Shown here: piece by piece, positions 7,344-15,691 of the stretch
Layout of the letters: every line of letters begins with the position of its first letter
Numbering within the stretch: the stretch's first letter is position 1
Assembly (NCBI RefSeq): GCF_045032955.1
Contig: NZ_JBJFZU010000013.1
Location: forward strand, 54,815 to 118,814
Length of the DNA: 64,000 nucleotides
Direction: 5' to 3'
DNA from: Ornithinicoccus sp045032955
Lineage (GTDB): Bacteria > Actinomycetota > Actinomycetes > Actinomycetales > Dermatophilaceae
Program-made: the position numbers and the translations under genes
The notes under the pieces: model-generated
Database searches by the model: none
Told to the model about the DNA's origin: nothing
The model's input: the letters and a program-made list of their open reading frames with translations, nothing else

Positions 7344-8630
7344 ATGGGTGTCACCGTCCTCGCGCTCTCGTTCGTGGTCCTGCTCCTGCTGCGGGTCCCC
7401 ATCGCCTTCGCCATGGGTCTGTCCTCCCTGGCCTACGTCTACTTCTTCATGCCGGCCAGCGTGCCGCTGACGATCATCCCGCAGCTGATGGCCTCCGAGG
7501 CGTCCTCCTTCCCGCTGCTCGCCATCCCCTTCTTCGTGCTGGTGGGCGAGTTGATGAACGCCAGCGGCATCTCCGACCGCCTGGTCCGGCTGGCGCAGGT
7601 CCTCGTCGGCCACCTGCGCGGCGGTATGGGCATGGTCGCCATCGTGTCCAGCGCGTCGATGTCCTCCTTCTCCGGTTCGTCCGTGGCCAACTCGGTCGGT
7701 ACCGGCTCCATCACCATCCCGGCGATGAAGAAGCAGGGCTACCCGCCGGCGGCCGCCGCGGCCATCGAGAGCAGCTCGAGCAGCCTGGGCACCGTCATAC
7801 CGCCGAGCATCTCGATGGTGGTCTACGGCTCGCTCACCGGGGTCTCGATCGGCGGCCTGTTCGTCGCCGGCTACGTCCCCGGCCTGCTGTCCGTCCTCGG
7901 CCTGGCGCTCGTGGTCCGCTGGATGGCCACCCGCTACCAGGTCCCTGTCCACCAACGGGAGAGCCTGAGCGTCGTCGGCACCGCTCTGCTGCAGGCGCTG
8001 AGCGCGCTCGCCATCCCGGTCATCATCATCGGCGGCATCCTGCTCGGGTTCATGACCCCGACGGAGGCGGGCGCCGTCGGGGCCAGCTACACCCTGGTCG
8101 TGGCCGGCATCTTCCTGCGCAGCCTGTCCTGGTCGGGGCTCTACCACGCCCTGCGTCGGACCGCCGTGACGACCGGCGTGATCCTGTCCGTCATCGCCAC
8201 CGCGGCCGTGCTCGGCTACATCATGACCTACGAGCGCATCCCGCGGACCGCGGCGGACGCCCTGCTCGGCAACCTCGAGTCCGAGTGGGCGATCATGCTC
8301 GTCCTGGTCGCCCTGCTGATCGTCATCGGCAGCTTCATGGAGACCAACGCCGCCATCGCGATCATCGCGCCGATCATCGTGGGCATCACCAGCAGCTCCG
8401 ATCTGGACCCGCTCTTCGTCGGTGTCATCGTGGTGGCCGCCCTGGCGCTCGGGGTGGCGACCCCTCCGGTCGGTGTCTGCCTGTTCGTGACCGCCAAGCT
8501 CGCCCGGACCACCATCGAGAAGGTGTCCGTGGCCGTGCTGCCCCTGGTCGGCGTCCTGATCGCCGTCGTGGTGATCCTGGCGCTGCTCCCCGACGTGGTC
8601 CTGTTCCTGCCCCGCCTGCTCGGCTACTGA
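7344..8630 (+). CDS. dctM: TRAP transporter large permease, DctM family
   Basis: A 428-residue, Leu/Val-rich protein with about 12 membrane segments, the large transport subunit of a TRAP system. Family motifs include the Ser/Gly-rich MSSFSGSSVANSVGTGS, the PPSISMVVYG stretch and FMTPTEAGAVGASY. ATG 7344 is preferred to the in-frame GTG at 7335 because GAGAG lies eight bases before it. It is the last transporter gene; otnK follows 12 bp later, linking import to catabolism. Confidence 0.9.
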   Translation: MGVTVLALSFVVLLLLRVPIAFAMGLSSLAYVYFFMPASVPLTIIPQLMASEASSFPLLAIPFFVLVGELMNASGISDRLVRLAQVLVGHLRGGMGMVAIVSSASMSSFSGSSVANSVGTGSITIPAMKKQGYPPAAAAAIESSSSSLGTVIPPSISMVVYGSLTGVSIGGLFVAGYVPGLLSVLGLALVVRWMATRYQVPVHQRESLSVVGTALLQALSALAIPVIIIGGILLGFMTPTEAGAVGASYTLVVAGIFLRSLSWSGLYHALRRTAVTTGVILSVIATAAVLGYIMTYERIPRTAADALLGNLESEWAIMLVLVALLIVIGSFMETNAAIAIIAPIIVGITSSSDLDPLFVGVIVVAALALGVATPPVGVCLFVTAKLARTTIEKVSVAVLPLVGVLIAVVVILALLPDVVLFLPRLLGY

Positions 8631-8642
8631 CGAGGAGCCACC

Positions 8643-9899
8643 GTGAGACACGCAGCCATCGCCGACGACTTCACCGGCGCGACGGACCTGGCCGGCAACT
8701 GGCGTGCGCGAGGTCTGCGGACCTCCGTGCTGCTGGGCGCCGAGCACGACCCCGCGGAACTGGCGGGTCTCAAGGACGACGACGCGGTCGTCGTCGCCCT
8801 CAAGACCCGCAGCATCGCGGCCGACGCCGCGGTGGAGCAGAGCCTCACCGCCGCGCGTCTGCTCCGCGGGCTGGGTTACGAGCAGCTCTACGACAAGTAC
8901 TGCTCCACCTTCGACTCCACGCCGCAGGGGAACATCGGCCCGGTGGCCGACGCGCTGTTGGAGCTCACCGGGGCCTCCCGTGCGGTCGTGGTCCCGTCCT
9001 TCCCGGACAACCACCGCACCGTCTACCAGGGGCACCTCTTCGTCGGCTCCCAGCCGCTGGACGAGAGCCCGCTCAAGGACCATCCGCTCAACCCGATGTG
9101 GGACTCCGACGTCGTCCGGATCTTGAGCCCCCAGACGGTGCACCAGGTCGGGCTCGTCCCGCACGAGGTCGTGCGCCAGGGCCCTGCCGCCGTCCGCGAG
9201 GTCCTCGACCGGGCGGAGGCGGACGGTCGGCGCCTGGTCGTCGTCGACGCGCTCACCAACGACGACCTCGCGGTCATCGCCGAGGCCACGAGGCAGGACC
9301 CGCTCGTCACGGGTGGCTCCGGCCTGGCCCTCGGTGCGCTCGCGGGGGTGGGACAGCCGGAGGAGGTCACCGAAACCGGCTCGGAGAAGCTCATCCTCTC
9401 CGGCAGCGCCTCGGCCGCGACCCAGGAGCAGGTCCAGCGTGCACAGGCATACCTGGCCCATCGCCGCCTCGACGTCGCGGCCCTGGCTGGGGACCGGGAC
9501 GCGGAACTGGACCGGGTCGTGTCCTGGGTTTGCGAGGAGTGGCGTCGCGCACCGGGGAGTCCGGTGCTCGTCTACTCCGTGGGCCACCCCGGCGACGTCG
9601 ACCCGGACCCCGCCGTCCGGGCCGCGACCGCCCCGCTGGTGGAGGCCGCGCTCGCCGACGTTGCCGCGCTGCTCTCCGGTGCCGGAGCCCTGCAGCTCGT
9701 CGTCGCCGGTGGTGAGACCTCCGGTGCGGTCCTTGAGCGCCTCGGGGTACGACGACTGCGGGTGGGCCAGCCCCTCAGCCCCGGCGTCTCCTGGTTGAGC
9801 GGGACGGATGCCGGCGGGACCGACCACAACGTCGTCCTCAAATCGGGCAACTTCGGCACCGCCGACCTGTTCCTCACCGCCTGGGAGGCCCTGCGATGA
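8643..9899 (+). CDS. otnK: 3-oxo-tetronate kinase (four-carbon acid sugar kinase, DUF1537)
   Basis: A 418-residue DUF1537 kinase. It opens with the N-terminal signature IADDFTGATD (residues 6-15), continues with the substrate-domain KYCSTFDSTPQGNIGPV and ends with the C-terminal nucleotide-binding segment VVLKSGNFGTADLF. In characterised pathways OtnK phosphorylates 3-oxo-tetronate at O4. The following otnC and otnI make this role much likelier than D-threonate or D-erythronate kinase. It starts with GTG after GAGGAG, and its stop overlaps the otnC start (ATGA). Confidence 0.9.
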   Translation: MRHAAIADDFTGATDLAGNWRARGLRTSVLLGAEHDPAELAGLKDDDAVVVALKTRSIAADAAVEQSLTAARLLRGLGYEQLYDKYCSTFDSTPQGNIGPVADALLELTGASRAVVVPSFPDNHRTVYQGHLFVGSQPLDESPLKDHPLNPMWDSDVVRILSPQTVHQVGLVPHEVVRQGPAAVREVLDRAEADGRRLVVVDALTNDDLAVIAEATRQDPLVTGGSGLALGALAGVGQPEEVTETGSEKLILSGSASAATQEQVQRAQAYLAHRRLDVAALAGDRDAELDRVVSWVCEEWRRAPGSPVLVYSVGHPGDVDPDPAVRAATAPLVEAALADVAALLSGAGALQLVVAGGETSGAVLERLGVRRLRVGQPLSPGVSWLSGTDAGGTDHNVVLKSGNFGTADLFLTAWEALR

Positions 9900-10558
9900 G
9901 CGCCACCGTCGAGCAGCTGTGCTGGGCAGGTCGTCACCTGGCCGAGCTCGGTCTCTCCCCGGGCGCGTCGGGAAACATCTCGGTGCGGGTCGGTTCCGAG
10001 GTCCACCTGACCCCGAGCGGGTCGTCGCTGAGCCGGCTCGACGCTACCGCGCTGTCCAGGATGACAGTGACCGCCGAGGGCCTCGAGCACGTGAGCGGGC
10101 CACGACCCTCGAAGGAGTACGGACTGCACGGGGCGTTGTACGTCCGCGACCCTGAGGCCGTCTGCGTCGTGCACCTGCACTCCCCGTATGCCGTCGCGGC
10201 CTCCTGCCTGCCGGCGTGGGCCGAGCACAGCGCGCTGCCGCCGCTGACGCCCTACCTGCTGATGCGGGTCGGGAACCTGCCGATGGTCCCGTACGCACCT
10301 CCGGGGGACGTCGGTCAGGCCGCCGCCCTGCGGGACCTGACCGTGGACTGTCACGGGGCGCTGCTGCAGAACCACGGCCCGGTCGTGGCCGGCGCGTCCG
10401 TCGAGGAGGCCGTCGCCCGGGCCATCGAGATCGAGCAGGCCGCCCGGGTGACGCTGTCCGTCGGGCAGCGACCGGAGGCGCGCCTGCTCGCCGCGGACGA
10501 GGTCGAGCACCTCACCACCACCTACGGACAGCCCTGGGGCGTCTCCACCACCGTCTGA
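9896..10558 (+). CDS. otnC: 3-oxo-tetronate 4-phosphate decarboxylase (class II aldolase family)
   Basis: A 220-residue class II aldolase/adducin protein. Visible features are the phosphate-binding GASGNIS (23-29), the catalytic acidic region around PSKEYGLHGALY (E74), the zinc ligands in VVHLHSPYAV (H93, H95) and the later QNHGPV His. In the C4 acid-sugar pathway OtnC decarboxylates 3-oxo-tetronate 4-phosphate to dihydroxyacetone phosphate, which enters glycolysis. It is coupled to otnK by a 4-bp overlap and followed by otnI after 10 bp. Confidence 0.9.
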   Translation: MSATVEQLCWAGRHLAELGLSPGASGNISVRVGSEVHLTPSGSSLSRLDATALSRMTVTAEGLEHVSGPRPSKEYGLHGALYVRDPEAVCVVHLHSPYAVAASCLPAWAEHSALPPLTPYLLMRVGNLPMVPYAPPGDVGQAAALRDLTVDCHGALLQNHGPVVAGASVEEAVARAIEIEQAARVTLSVGQRPEARLLAADEVEHLTTTYGQPWGVSTTV

Positions 10559-10568
10559 GAGGACCGTC

Positions 10569-11396
10569 ATGTTCGACAACCTGCGCTGGGTAGCCAACCT
10601 GAGCCTGCTGTTCACCGAGACGGAGCTGCTGGAGCGGCCCGCCGCCGCCCGGGAGGCGGGCTTCACCGAGGTGGAGTTCTGGTGGCCGTTCGGCACCACC
10701 GGTCGCCCGTCCACCCAGGAGGTGGACCGCTTCGTCCGGGCTGTCGACGAGGCGGGGGTCTCGCTGACCGCGATGAACCTCTTCGCCGGTGACATGCCGG
10801 CGGGGGAGCGCGGGGTGCTCTCCTATCCCGAACGGGTCGAGGAGTTCCGGGACAGCGTCGACATCGCCATGGACATCGGTCGTCGGCTGGGCACCCGGAT
10901 GTTCAACGCCCCGTACGGGCACCGACGGGAGGGCCTGGACGCGCAGGAGCAGGACGCGGTCGCCGACGGCTCGTTGGCGTATGCCGCGACCCAGGCCGCC
11001 GAGATCGATGCCACCATCATGTTCGAGCCGGTCAGTGGGATGCCGCCCTACCCGATGAAGACGTCCGCCGACGCCCTGGCGATCATCGACCGCGTCGGCC
11101 GCGGCACCGGGGTCACCAACCTCGGCTTCCTGCTGGACCAGTTCCACCTCGCCCGGAACGGCGAGGACCCGGTGGCCACCGCCCGTGAGCTGGGGGCGAC
11201 GGTGCACCACGTGCAGCTGGCCGACACCCCTGACCGGGGCGAGCCCGGCAGCGGTGACGGCCGGATCGAGACCTTCGTCGCGACCGCGGTGGAGGCGGGC
11301 TACCAGGGCGCCTTGGCGCTCGAGTTCATCCCGACAACGTCGACCGTCGCGAGCCTTGGGGCCTGGCGTCGCTGGTTGCGCACCCTCGAGAGCTGA
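10569..11396 (+). CDS. otnI: 2-oxo-tetronate isomerase (Hyi/xylose-isomerase-like TIM barrel)
   Basis: A 275-residue TIM-barrel protein of the hydroxypyruvate-isomerase family. Recognisable are the start NLRWVANLSLLFTE, the metal-binding glutamates in MFEPVSG and LALEFIPTTS, and the substrate region YPMKTSADAL. OtnI converts 2-oxo-tetronate, made by a dehydrogenase, into 3-oxo-tetronate for OtnK. GAGAGGA precedes the ATG. It is the last gene of the operon and is followed by a hairpin. Hydroxypyruvate isomerase is the alternative, but the neighbours favour OtnI. Confidence 0.88.
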   Translation: MFDNLRWVANLSLLFTETELLERPAAAREAGFTEVEFWWPFGTTGRPSTQEVDRFVRAVDEAGVSLTAMNLFAGDMPAGERGVLSYPERVEEFRDSVDIAMDIGRRLGTRMFNAPYGHRREGLDAQEQDAVADGSLAYAATQAAEIDATIMFEPVSGMPPYPMKTSADALAIIDRVGRGTGVTNLGFLLDQFHLARNGEDPVATARELGATVHHVQLADTPDRGEPGSGDGRIETFVATAVEAGYQGALALEFIPTTSTVASLGAWRRWLRTLES

Positions 11397-11398
11397 GG

Positions 11399-11419
11399 GC
11401 CGCGGACACGATCCGCGGC
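11399..11419 (+). terminator. Hairpin after otnI
   Basis: Perfect 8-bp stem GCCGCGGA / TCCGCGGC with loop CACGA starts three bases after the otnI stop. It probably ends the TRAP-otn transcript. Confidence 0.6.
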
Positions 11420-11477
11420 GAGCGGCTGTCGAGGCCATTTCGGCCCGGCCGTGACGGGATGCCAGGGCGAGCGCTGG

Positions 11478-11948
11478 TCAGGGGTGCGCCGCCACCTCGA
11501 CCGTCGCGACGTACTCCGTCGGGTCGCAGTGCGGACCGTTGGGCTGGACGACCTCAGGGGTGACCGTCAGGGTCACCGGTCCGGCGACGACGCGACGGCC
11601 CTCGTGCACCGTCACCTGCACCTCGACCGGCCGCTCGGAGTCGACCCAGGGCGCCTCGACGAAGAAGTTCGGCCGCTCCCCGGCGGCGAGGTCCTGGGCG
11701 GTGGCGGGGCAGTGGCCGCGGACACAGGTGGTCACGTCCATCCGGGTGTCCTCCTCCGCCACCGCGGCATCTCCGGTGACCAGCACCTGGACCCCGCTCG
11801 CGGCTCCCACCGCGGTGCACCCGATGCTGCAGCCGCTGACGCCGAGGCACGCGGAGAGGAGAAGCAGCAGCGGCACGCCCCGGCTGAGGATCATGTGGTC
11901 AACGCTACGGCCGAGGCCGGACGGCCGCATACCGGTGATGGTTGTCAT
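11478..11948 (-). CDS. Putative lipoprotein of the sortase cassette
   Basis: A 156-residue protein of unknown function. A hydrophobic segment (VPLLLLLSACLGVSGC) ends in a lipobox-like LSACLGVSGC, suggesting lipidation at residue 40. The mature part has several Cys residues (CTAVG, TTCVRGHCP, PHCDPTEY), which could form disulfides, and beta-rich segments. The ATG at 11948 overlaps the sortase stop (ATGA), which is why I prefer it; the ATG at 11894 would give a shorter, more ordinary signal peptide. As last gene of a sortase-substrate operon it may assist or accompany the anchored protein. I do not recognise a family. Confidence 0.65.
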   Translation of the reverse strand: MTTITGMRPSGLGRSVDHMILSRGVPLLLLLSACLGVSGCSIGCTAVGAASGVQVLVTGDAAVAEEDTRMDVTTCVRGHCPATAQDLAAGERPNFFVEAPWVDSERPVEVQVTVHEGRRVVAGPVTLTVTPEVVQPNGPHCDPTEYVATVEVAAHP

Positions 11949-12796
11949 GCCGTCCGGGTCGCCTGCACCACCCAGTTGTTCACGCTGTGCCCGGTGAGGT
12001 CGATCCCTTGCCCCAGGTCGCAGGAGAACAACGAGACCTTGCGGTCCGGGTCGGGCAGACGCCATACCCAGGCGTAGTCCGAGCCGGCCTTCTCGGTGAC
12101 GTCGTTCTTCGGCACCGACAGCGCGTCCGCGTCGGCGCTGAAGCTGGCCTGCTCACCGTCGGCGTAGCCGATCGTGATGGTGTCCCCGGCGCGCACCTCG
12201 CCCAGGCGGTGGAACACGTCCTGGACGCCGTCATACCTGGTATGCCCGGCCAGCACCCCGGGGTACGTCGAGAGGTCACCCGGCACGGTGGCCCACTCCG
12301 GCGGGCCGTACCAGCCCACCACCCCTGCGGGCGGGTTGAGCTCGTCCCGGTCGTTCAGCTGGGTGAGGGCGACGGGCGCGTCCACCAGGACCTCGGCACC
12401 ACGGGAGATGGTGACGTGGACCGGGCCCGCCTCGACGTCGGCGATGGCGGGAACCTGCGTCGGGGTGGGCTCGGCGGTCGCTGCAGGTGAAGGGGCCTGG
12501 GTCGCGGTCGGTACGGGGGTCGACGTCCTGCGCGGTGCCTTCGGCGTGGGACGTTCGCGGGCGTCCCGGGTCGCGGTGATGGCCTCGGTCGGCGCCGGCG
12601 CCGGGGCCGGCGAGGCAGATGCTGCAGCAGACGGCGGTGCGGTCGCGATGTCGGTATCGGCCTGGCCCACCGCCGAGCCTCCCCGCCACCCCCAGAACGT
12701 CAGCAGTGCACCGACCAGGGCGAGCGCGAGCAGGCTCACGGTGGCCCCCCTGCGCAGGGTCCGTCGATGCGGGCCGGTGCTCGGGCTGATGGCCAC
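11945..12796 (-). CDS. Sortase-like protein (class E/F type)
   Basis: A 283-residue sortase-fold protein. One N-terminal membrane anchor (about 20-36), a Pro/Thr/Ala-rich spacer (about 48-118), then a sortase domain with the catalytic His in LAGHTRYDG (H185) and Cys in LFSCDLG (C259). In class E/F sortases the third catalytic residue is an Arg in a C-terminal SYRDNVVVFA-type strand; here the aligned strand reads HSVNNWVVQA, so that place appears to be Val272. It may use another residue or be altered in activity. GTG 12796 is chosen because GAGGAG lies six bases upstream. The likely substrate is encoded 75 bp upstream on the same strand. Confidence 0.8.
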   Translation of the reverse strand: MAISPSTGPHRRTLRRGATVSLLALALVGALLTFWGWRGGSAVGQADTDIATAPPSAAASASPAPAPAPTEAITATRDARERPTPKAPRRTSTPVPTATQAPSPAATAEPTPTQVPAIADVEAGPVHVTISRGAEVLVDAPVALTQLNDRDELNPPAGVVGWYGPPEWATVPGDLSTYPGVLAGHTRYDGVQDVFHRLGEVRAGDTITIGYADGEQASFSADADALSVPKNDVTEKAGSDYAWVWRLPDPDRKVSLFSCDLGQGIDLTGHSVNNWVVQATRTA

Positions 12797-12871
12797 GGGT
12801 GGCTCCTCGGGTGGGTGACGATGACGCCCCCGTCGGGCCGGTGGGCGCGGCGGGGGCATCGGGAGGTCGGA

Positions 12872-13834
12872 TCAGACGGTGCGGCGCACGAGTGCCAGGC
12901 CCGCCAGGGACAGCAGCCCCAGGCCGAGGCTCATGGTCGCGGTGTTCGCGCCACCGTCGGTCTGCACCTTGCCGGGGATCGTGTGCTCGTCGTCACCGGG
13001 CTGCCCGGGCTCCGGCTGGGTCGGCTCGGTGGGCTCGGGCTCTGTGGGGACGGCGCAGTCCTGCTCGACCTCCACGTCGCCCTCACCGGCAAAGGAGATC
13101 TCATCGTCGATGGGCAGCAGGTCCTCGTCGAGGCCGGTGATGCTCACCCAGTAGACGGAGTCGTACGCGGTCTCGATGGTGTGGGACTCGCCAGGCGCGA
13201 GGAAGAAGTAGTTCTCCTCGTAGGTGGTGGCGTCCTCGACGATCCAGACCACGGCGATCTCTACGTCCGTCCGGCTGGTGAAGGTCACGGTCCCGCAGTC
13301 GGGCTCGGCGACGGTCCACTCGTCCTCGGGCAGGTAGGGGAACTCCTCGCCGTCACAGCCCTCGCTGGAGACGCCGGTGACCGTGACCGGACCGTGCAGG
13401 AGCGTCTGCTCCGCCGCGGAGGTGCGGTCGTAGACGAGCACCTGGAAGGTGCCGGTCTCCCCCTCCTCGAGCCAGTCGCTCCAGACGGCGGCCGAGCCGT
13501 CGTAGAAGCGCTGGGTGCTGAGGGTGACCCAGGTGCCGTCCACCTGCTCCTGCAGGACCAGGCGCAGGTCGGTGTCGTCGCGGGCGTACTCCACGTAGAC
13601 GTTGTAGGAGCTGTCCCAGCACTCGGGGCCGACGTAGTCCACGACGAAGTCCTCGGCCGGAAGGGCCTGGGGTGCCTCCTCGACCGGAGCCGGATCCGCG
13701 GTCTGAGCGGCGTCGTCCTCCATGGCCGAGACCGCAGGGGCGGCGACGAGGGAGGCCAGCATCAGGGCGAAGGCGGCCAGCAGGGCCGTGAGCAGGGCGA
13801 GTGGCGGCCGCAGGGTAAGGCGGGGTAGGGACAT
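12872..13834 (-). CDS. Secreted surface protein with sortase-type C-terminal sorting signal
   Basis: A 320-residue secreted protein of unknown function. It has an N-terminal signal peptide (about 1-37, ending near AVSA), an acidic mature part with four to six Cys residues and many aromatic beta strands, and a Pro/Glu/Thr linker (PTEPEPTEPTQPEPGQPG) typical of wall-spanning stalks. The C-terminus is KVQTDGG (289-295), a hydrophobic stretch and RRTV, the layout of an LPXTG-like signal with a non-standard motif. It heads a three-gene operon with the sortase and lipoprotein and is probably the sortase's substrate. Ligand and role cannot be read from the sequence. Confidence 0.75.
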   Translation of the reverse strand: MSLPRLTLRPPLALLTALLAAFALMLASLVAAPAVSAMEDDAAQTADPAPVEEAPQALPAEDFVVDYVGPECWDSSYNVYVEYARDDTDLRLVLQEQVDGTWVTLSTQRFYDGSAAVWSDWLEEGETGTFQVLVYDRTSAAEQTLLHGPVTVTGVSSEGCDGEEFPYLPEDEWTVAEPDCGTVTFTSRTDVEIAVVWIVEDATTYEENYFFLAPGESHTIETAYDSVYWVSITGLDEDLLPIDDEISFAGEGDVEVEQDCAVPTEPEPTEPTQPEPGQPGDDEHTIPGKVQTDGGANTATMSLGLGLLSLAGLALVRRTV

Positions 13835-13955
13835 GTGCTTCTCCGGGGATGTGGTCGTGCAGCCGCGCCGATCGGGGCCGGTCGGAGCGACGCCCCGTCG
13901 AGGGAATGTTAAGTCAGCCGAACCCGTCTGCGTACATACCGGAACAACATGCAGA

Positions 13956-13971
13956 AGTGAAATAGATCACA
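13956..13971. promoter_or_regulatory. CRP/GlxR-like binding site
   Basis: AGTGAAATAGATCACA matches the actinobacterial CRP/GlxR consensus TGTGA-N2-TA-N2-TCACA at all but the first base. It lies in the 297-bp divergent gap between the surface-protein gene and the dehydrogenase, 160 bp before the latter. The rest of the gap shows no gene that I can support. Confidence 0.65.
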
Positions 13972-14131
13972 CAGCGTGGAGGCTGTCTTCGCAGGTCAGC
14001 CGGGTGTATACCGCTCACCTTCGGTGCCGGCCTCATACTGGGACGGTGCTGAGCACGTTCGCTTCCGCGCCGAAGGAGATCCTGTGCTCCCGGCCCGGGC
14101 GAACCAACCCAATCGAGGAAAGGCAGGACGT

Positions 14132-14998
14132 ATGCACAAGGTCTCCTTCGTCGGACTCGGGGTGATGGGGCGGCCGATGGCCGCCAACCTCGCCCGCGCC
14201 GGCTTCGACGTCCGGGCGTACACGCGCACCCCGGCGTCCCGTGACCGTGCCCGCCAGGAGGGGGTGCCGGTCGTGAACTCGCTCGGCGAGCTGCATACCG
14301 ACCCCGACGTGGTGCTGACGATGCTCCCGGACGGCCCTGACGTGCGGGCCGTGCTGCTCGATGCCGACCTGCCGCTCGGCGAGGGCGGCCTGGTCATCGA
14401 CATGTCGACGATCGACCCGGCCGTGAGCCGCGAGATCGCCGAGGAGCTGGGTGCCCTCGGGCACCGGGTGCTGGACGCCCCGGTCAGTGGTGGCGAGCAG
14501 GGGGCCATCGACGCCGCGCTGTCGATCATGGTGGGAGGCGACGAGGCGGATCATGAGGCCGCACTCCCTGTGCTGCAGGCCCTAGGCAGCACCGTCGTGC
14601 GGGTCGGCGAGGCCGGGTCAGGGCAGGTGGTCAAGGCCGCCAACCAGCTCATCGTCGCCGGCAACCTGCAGCTGATCGCCGAGGCGTTGGTGTTCCTGGA
14701 GGCGCACCAGGTCGACCTCGGCCCCGCGGTGGACGTCCTCGGGGGCGGGCTGGCCGGGAGCACGGCGCTGACCAGGAAGCGTGACGCCTTCCTGAACCAG
14801 GACTACACGCCCGGGTTCCGCGCCACGCTGCACGACAAGGATCTGCGGATCGCGCACGCAGCGGCGGACGACGTCGGGGTGGTGCTGCCGGTCGGCGGGG
14901 TCGTCCGGCAGCTGATGCGCTCGCTCGTCGCCACCGGCGACGGCGGGCTGGACCATTCGGCGCTGCACCGGGTGGTCCGCAGGCTCTCCGGACGCTGA
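14132..14998 (+). CDS. Beta-hydroxyacid dehydrogenase (HIBADH family), possible L-threonate/2-hydroxyacid dehydrogenase
   Basis: A 288-residue NAD(P)-dependent beta-hydroxyacid dehydrogenase. Motifs are the Rossmann start VGLGVMGRPMAANL (7-20), the substrate-binding DAPVSGGEQGA (115-125) and the catalytic Lys in GQVVKAANQ (K168). The family includes 3-hydroxyisobutyrate dehydrogenase, tartronate semialdehyde reductase (GarR) and L-threonate dehydrogenase (LtnD). Because otnI/otnC/otnK lie nearby and need a 2-oxo-tetronate supply, LtnD is an attractive role; GarR is the main alternative. ATG 14132 follows GAGGAAAGG; the longer frame from 13976 lacks conserved sequence. It has its own promoter region with a CRP-like site. 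Confidence 0.8.
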   Translation: MHKVSFVGLGVMGRPMAANLARAGFDVRAYTRTPASRDRARQEGVPVVNSLGELHTDPDVVLTMLPDGPDVRAVLLDADLPLGEGGLVIDMSTIDPAVSREIAEELGALGHRVLDAPVSGGEQGAIDAALSIMVGGDEADHEAALPVLQALGSTVVRVGEAGSGQVVKAANQLIVAGNLQLIAEALVFLEAHQVDLGPAVDVLGGGLAGSTALTRKRDAFLNQDYTPGFRATLHDKDLRIAHAAADDVGVVLPVGGVVRQLMRSLVATGDGGLDHSALHRVVRRLSGR

Positions 14999-15020
14999 CC
15001 TCCGGGCGCCCCCGCGGAGG
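14999..15020 (+). terminator. Weak hairpin after the dehydrogenase
   Basis: CCTCCG / CGGAGG with a 10-base loop begins right after the stop codon. The stem is short, so it is only a modest terminator candidate. Confidence 0.35.
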
Positions 15021-15101
15021 GGGGTGGACGTTCAGGACGCAGGGCACGGACAGGGTGCTTACGGTGTACACAACCATGCACCACCACCCTGAGGAGTTCA
15101 G

Positions 15102-15656
15102 ATGAGCAGCAACCGCGCCACCTTCGTCCGGTCCATGCACGACCTCGGCGCCGCCTCCTGGTTCGGCGGATCCCTGATGGGAGCCACCGGCCTGAACGGC
15201 GCCTCCGCGGACACCTCCGACGGGCGCGAGGCCCTCACCGTGGCCACCTCCGGCTGGGCGCGCTGGTCCCCGGTCGCCGCCGCCTCCATCGCCCTGCACC
15301 TGGTCGGCGGAGCCGGTGTGCTGCTGGACAACCGCACCCGTGCCCGCCACCAGGACGGTGTCCGCGCCAACACGGTGACCAAGATCGTCCTGACCGGAGC
15401 CGCGCTCGCGACGACCGCCTACTCGGGAGTCCTCGGCGGCAAGATCGCCCAGCACCTCAAGGACGGGGACACTCCGGCCGCACACTCCGCCACCGCGCCC
15501 CGCTCGGACACCCCCACCGACCTCGCCGAGCAGCAGAAGCAGCTGCGCATCCTGCAGTGGGCCACCCCCGTCCTGGTCGGCGCCGTCATCGTGCTCGGCG
15601 CCCAGCAGGGTGAGCAGCAGCGCGCCTCGCAGGTCGTCAAGGGCCTCTTCCGCTGA
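15102..15656 (+). CDS. Hypothetical membrane protein
   Basis: A 184-residue protein with probably four membrane segments (about 20-32, 50-72, 90-113 and 148-165), separated by a hydrophilic stretch (about 115-145) rich in Ala, Thr and Gln. It opens with SMHDLGAASWFGGSLMGA, a pattern seen in small actinobacterial membrane proteins. GAGGAG precedes the ATG. It lies 35 bp before the holin-family gene and probably heads a four-gene envelope module. I cannot assign a function. Confidence 0.7.
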   Translation: MSSNRATFVRSMHDLGAASWFGGSLMGATGLNGASADTSDGREALTVATSGWARWSPVAAASIALHLVGGAGVLLDNRTRARHQDGVRANTVTKIVLTGAALATTAYSGVLGGKIAQHLKDGDTPAAHSATAPRSDTPTDLAEQQKQLRILQWATPVLVGAVIVLGAQQGEQQRASQVVKGLFR

Positions 15657-15691
15657 TCTCGCACCACCCTCACGACCACCAGGAGGCACCC

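Noticed and set aside
7026..9827. 933-codon open frame on the minus strand
   Set aside because: It is antisense to dctQ, dctM and otnK and consists of low-complexity Asp/His/Arg/Gly sequence, the usual shadow of high-GC codons.
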